The notes under the pieces are model-generated. The model did not search any database. It saw nothing but the letters and a program-made list of their open reading frames with translations, and was not told where the DNA came from. Of a DNA stretch of 36,953 nt, positions 34,594 to 36,953 are shown one piece after another. The position numbers were made by a program, and so were the translations under genes. Source of the stretch: Lachnospiraceae bacterium (GTDB lineage: Bacteria; Bacillota; Clostridia; Lachnospirales; Lachnospiraceae); NCBI GenBank assembly GCA_910575835.1, contig CAJTGB010000042.1:1-36953 (forward strand). The letters run 5' to 3'. The first letter of the stretch is position 1, and each line of letters begins with the position of its first letter.

Positions 34594-34673
34594 CTATTTT
34601 CCCTGCCTAAAACATGATTTCAAGGCATGCATACCGCACGCCTTTAAAAAATTGCATAGTTATTCAATTATTA

Positions 34674-34702
34674 AGTTTACCACATTTTGCGCAAAATTAC
34701 AA
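34674..34702 (-). promoter_or_regulatory. dnd operon promoter with internal operator palindrome
   Basis: On the minus strand TTGTAA (plus 34697-34702) and TAAACT (plus 34674-34679) are separated by 17 bases. The spacer is almost entirely a perfect 14-bp palindrome ATTTTGCGCAAAAT (34684-34697), positioned where a bound dimer would exclude RNA polymerase. The predicted start is near 34667, about 73 bases before the XRE ATG. Confidence 0.7.
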
Positions 34703-34739
34703 GAAAAACTTGTATAAAAGAGCTTAACTAACGGAATTA

Positions 34740-34768
34740 TTGTATTTTATACTGAATACAAATATCTT
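34740..34768 (+). promoter_or_regulatory. divergent promoter and inverted repeat for the PAPS-reductase-like gene
   Basis: TTGTAT (34740-34745) and TATCTT (34763-34768) are 17 bases apart. The -35 box is one arm of an inverted repeat TTGTATT (34740-34746) / AATACAA (34755-34761), and a third half-site TTGTATAA lies at 34710-34717. An AGAAAGGAAG ribosome binding site follows at 34786-34795. Confidence 0.55.
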
Positions 34769-34803
34769 ATTAGTAACAAGATTAGAAAGGAAGAAAAACA
34801 AAA

Positions 34804-35805
34804 ATGCTTTGTAATAATTGCAAAGAGGAGCTGACACAAGATAACGTCTATCCTTCTGACCGCCGGTATTGTGCCGACTGTGGTCAAAAGCATGCCCTCT
34901 ACCTGCAAGAACGCAGGCAAACATTGGCTTCACTTAGAGATATGAATCTGGAGTCAAAAATTGTACAGACACGCTATTTCATACGCCAGGCTGTTATGGA
35001 ATTTGGACTTGATAAGGTCTATATCTCCTATTCCGGCGGCAAGGATTCAACCGTGTTATCGCATATTGCCAAACAAATGTATCCGGACATCCTGCATCTC
35101 TTTTCGAATACCACCAATGAGTATCCGGAAACAATACGGCATATTCGATGGGAGAAAGAAGAGAACGGCACGAATCTAATCACCGTTCTTCCAATCGATG
35201 CCAAGGGTGAAATGTGGACATTTAAGAAAATCATAGAACACTATGGTTACCCGATGTTTTCCAAGTGAGTATCTAATGCCATCCGCACCTATCAACATGC
35301 TTTATCCGATAGAACACGGAATCACTCCATTGATTACATCGAGAGAAATTTCAAGAAGTACAGCCAATACAAAGAACTGCCGATTTCTGATAAGTGCTGT
35401 GACCGTTTAAAAAAGGATCCACTTCACCGGAAGGCTCGTGAACTTAGACTCGAATGTGCCATCCTTGACATTCTTGCCTCAGAAAGCCACCAGCGCAAAA
35501 AGGACTGGCTGGAACATGGCTGCAATGTATTTCACGAACGTCAAGACAACCAATCAAGACCTCTCTCTTTCTGGACGGAGGATGATATTCTGGAGTACAT
35601 AGAAAAGTACGATGTAAAAATTTCAGAATTATACGAAATGAGCTATAGCCGTAACGGATGCATGCACTGTGGTTTTGATGTACAGCTTGAACCGGAGGGA
35701 CAAAACCGATATCAAAAACTCCGTGATACACACCCGGCACAATACGATTACTTTGTTAAAAACTTCGGTCCGCTAATAATTGAATTCAATATAGCTTACA
35801 CATGA
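34804..35805 (+). pseudogene. phage-type PAPS-reductase-like protein with internal TGA
   Basis: A first frame of 154 residues carries two CXXC pairs (Cys3/6 and Cys23/26, a zinc ribbon), then YISYSGGKDSTVLSHIA with the PP-loop at 77-83. It ends at TGA (35266-35268) right after MFSK. The same frame then continues without another stop to 35805, encoding RTYQHALSDRTRN, ECAILDILASESHQRKK, RPLSFWTEDDILEYI and NGCMHCGFDVQLEP, the normal C-terminal half of phage and mobile-element PAPS reductases (333 codons in all). One nonsense codon therefore splits an otherwise undamaged gene. A sequence error, a recent mutation or recoding are the options; other genes here use TGA as stop. It is divergent from the dnd operon and may have been part of the island. 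Confidence 0.75.
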
Positions 35806-35806
35806 C

Positions 35807-35839
35807 AAGTCCGATTAGATGTTTTATCTGGTCAGACTT
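35807..35839 (+). terminator. hairpin after the PAPS-reductase-like gene
   Basis: AAGTCxGATTAGAT pairs with ATCTGGTCxGACTT (35807-35820 and 35826-35839) with one mismatch and two G-U pairs, a GTTTT loop, and ATTTT after the stem. It begins two bases after the TGA stop at 35805. Confidence 0.55.
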
Positions 35840-35847
35840 ATTTTACG

Positions 35848-35892
35848 CAAAAAAGAAGGCAGCCTGGAATCACCTGTTCCTGACCGCCTTCT
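35848..35892 (-). terminator. terminator of the truncated phage-like gene
   Basis: In the minus direction AGAAGGC (plus 35886-35892) pairs with GCCTTCT (plus 35854-35860), extended by an imperfect inner stem around CAGG and CCTG, and is followed by a run of six T. It lies 12 bases after the stop codon at 35905. Confidence 0.65.
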
Positions 35893-35904
35893 GCTCGTTT
35901 CATT

Positions 35905-36047
35905 TTAAATCATCTTAAAATGCCTGAATGCCGCCTTGATGGCCTGACGCTTATCCTCGGGACACTGAGGTACTCGTCCATCTTCATTCTTCGGGAGATT
36001 GTAGTTTTCCCTCTCCACAATGCCGCATTCTCTTTTGACCTGGGCTA
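35905..36047 (-). pseudogene. C-terminal fragment of a mobile-element protein cut by IS21
   Basis: The minus-strand frame reads AQVKRECGIVERENYNLPKN, then EDGRVPQCPEDKRQAIKAAF and ends RHFKMI with TAA at 35905-35907. The pattern matches the C terminus of a small protein I associate with clostridial phages and conjugative elements, whose function is unknown. Its 5' part is missing because the end of the right IS21 element begins at about 36047. It has its own downstream terminator. Confidence 0.55.
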
Positions 36048-36438
36048 TGTATGATTATTCTAATGCTTGGGAGCCACCAATTTAAAGCTTGAGAGCCACC
36101 CAAAATCCGTCCTGATTTTAGTGCTTGGGGGCCATCTATAAGATACAAGATATAGTTGTACTGAAAATATCATGAATTGTCCAGAGTAATTTTGGAATGT
36201 TCCTGAATAAAATTAAGAAATAACAAAGCAGACCTTTGGCCAGTTATGTTGATACGAAATTCCTCGAAATCTTATTTTTCCGGCATATTCTCTTTTTGAA
36301 CGAAAGAAGACAGAACCTTTGATGACCGGCTCTGCCCTCTCTTTGTCTGTTAATCGAAATCACCGAGACAATCTTTTGCATAAAACTTGAACAAAGCTTA
36401 AAATAACAGCTTCAAATTAATGGCAAATAAATTTCACC

Positions 36439-36711
36439 TCATTTTTTCTTTCTTACTTCATTAAAAATCTGAAGCTCGGAAAGTGCCTCCATGATGGCAA
36501 GTTCTGATATCCCTTCAACAGTGGTTCCTGTTCCAGGATTAAATAATTCTTGCTGTGCATCAGCTCTGAAATCATAAGATTTTAGCTCGGCTGTATACCA
36601 TGCCAGGATTTCATCCCTTAAATTGTCTGCCAGATCAAGCAATACTCGTAGATTTCGTATTTTTTGTCGAATATCATTAGGAATGGTCGGTTCGTCTAAC
36701 TTTATTTTCAT
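36439..36711 (-). CDS. small hypothetical protein downstream of istB
   Basis: The ATG at 36711 (MKIKLDEPTIPNDI) lies six bases after AGGAGG and is preferred to the longer frame reaching 36801. The 90-residue product is charged and helical (RNLRVLLDLADNLRDEILAW; ISELAIMEALSELQIFNEVR) and ends in KKK. No family was recognised. It lies between istB and the terminal repeats in the same orientation, so it is carried by the IS21 element as an extra gene, which ordinary istA-istB elements lack. Confidence 0.55.
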   Translation of the reverse strand: MKIKLDEPTIPNDIRQKIRNLRVLLDLADNLRDEILAWYTAELKSYDFRADAQQELFNPGTGTTVEGISELAIMEALSELQIFNEVRKKK

Positions 36712-36821
36712 TAAAAACCTCCTGATAAAAGGAATAAATGTTGTGGCATCTAAAGTGTCATCAGTGTTTCCTGCTAACGGTTGATTTATCGTCTGCCACA
36801 TACAAAAATAAATCTGCGTTT

Positions 36822-36953
36822 TTATGAGTTTAAGGACTCCATAAGTTTTCTGACTTTTTGAGAATCGTACAGCTTTCTGAGGTTATTTTCGGTAGTCGGT
36901 ATGGAATAAGAGTTATGTATGATCCGGTCCATAATAGAATCGGCCTGGGTTCC
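36822..36953 (-). CDS. istB: IstB helper ATPase, C-terminal part
   Basis: Forty-three residues enter from the right edge: ADSIMDRIIHNSYSI, followed by ENNLRKLY and a stop at 36822. The first block is the conserved C terminus of IstB (D-x-I-MDR-hhHN-x-Y-x-I), the AAA ATPase that directs IS21 transposase to its target. The ATPase motifs lie outside the window. The extension after SIPTTENN is longer than in short IstB proteins. Confidence 0.75.
   Translation of the reverse strand, partial: GTQADSIMDRIIHNSYSIPTTENNLRKLYDSQKVRKLMESLNS

Larger units (their letters stand above)
36048..36953 (-). mobile_element. right IS21-family element, partial
   Basis: The element's downstream end is near 36048. 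Three terminal repeats follow: GCTTGGGAGCCACC (36065-36078), GCTTGAGAGCCACC (36087-36100) and GCTTGGGGGCCATC (36123-36136). Their motif differs from that of the left IS21 copy, so this is a different member. A non-coding stretch (36137-36438) in which I see nothing is followed by a small ORF and then the istB end, which runs off the right edge. Confidence 0.65.

Noticed and set aside
1-36953. composite transposon bounded by the two IS21 ends
   Set aside because: The terminal repeats differ (GGAATG...ACGCCG versus GCTTGGGAGCCACC), so the flanking elements are different members and do not form a matched pair.

Overview
The window looks like an accessory region of a low-GC Gram-positive gut-type bacterium, most likely Lachnospiraceae or a close clostridial relative. 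The grounds are AT-rich coding sequence, strong AGGAGG ribosome binding sites, sigmaA-type promoters, a CD3324-family gene, clostridial-type phage genes and IS21 elements. No rRNA, tRNA or CRISPR array was seen.

Layout. 1-420: upstream end of an IS21-family element (istA start, minus strand) with its terminal repeats. 514-3650: a small minus-strand cargo cluster (CD3324-family HTH protein, a GNAT gene broken by a palindromic repeat, a P-loop kinase, and an alpha/beta-hydrolase/GNAT fusion behind a leader ORF and hairpin). 3652-8570: a scrambled prophage remnant. Its tape-measure start is fused to a frameshifted FtsX-type permease, its single-strand-annealing ATPase is fused to a tail assembly chaperone, and Gp157, MazF and HTH genes follow. 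A plus-strand Abi_2 (AbiF/AbiD-type HEPN) gene with an upstream candidate structured RNA sits between tail chaperone and tape measure.

8826-34593 is the main content: a minus-strand DNA phosphorothioation island. A ~22 kb operon starts at a promoter near 34.7 kb carrying a perfect palindrome and ends at a terminator at 12.0 kb. It encodes an XRE regulator, then dndC-dndD-dndE-dndA (the sulfur-insertion machinery), an HARE-HTH/Mrr-type endonuclease, a NERD-UvrD nuclease-helicase, an AddB-like iron-sulfur scaffold, a SNF2 helicase, a RecQ-like helicase, a DpdG-like 263-residue protein, a 1039-residue ATPase and a 219-residue helical protein. A second operon with its own strong promoter starts with dndB and continues with three unrecognised small genes, one possibly interrupted by an amber codon. 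The usual DptF/G/H restriction set is absent. The four genes SNF2, RecQ-like, 263-aa and 1039-aa ATPase have the order and sizes I recall for DpdE-F-G-H of the 7-deazaguanine islands. With the C-D-E-A gene order, the locus resembles the DndCDEA-PbeABCD type of phosphorothioate defence described in archaea, expanded by three nuclease/helicase genes.

Inferred function: DndA supplies sulfur, DndC/D/E insert it into the DNA backbone and DndB tunes or represses this. The helicases, nucleases and ATPase would act on unmodified invading DNA. To the right lie a divergent phage-type PAPS-reductase gene with an internal TGA, a phage-like gene fragment, and the end of a second, different IS21 element carrying a small passenger ORF and the istB C terminus.
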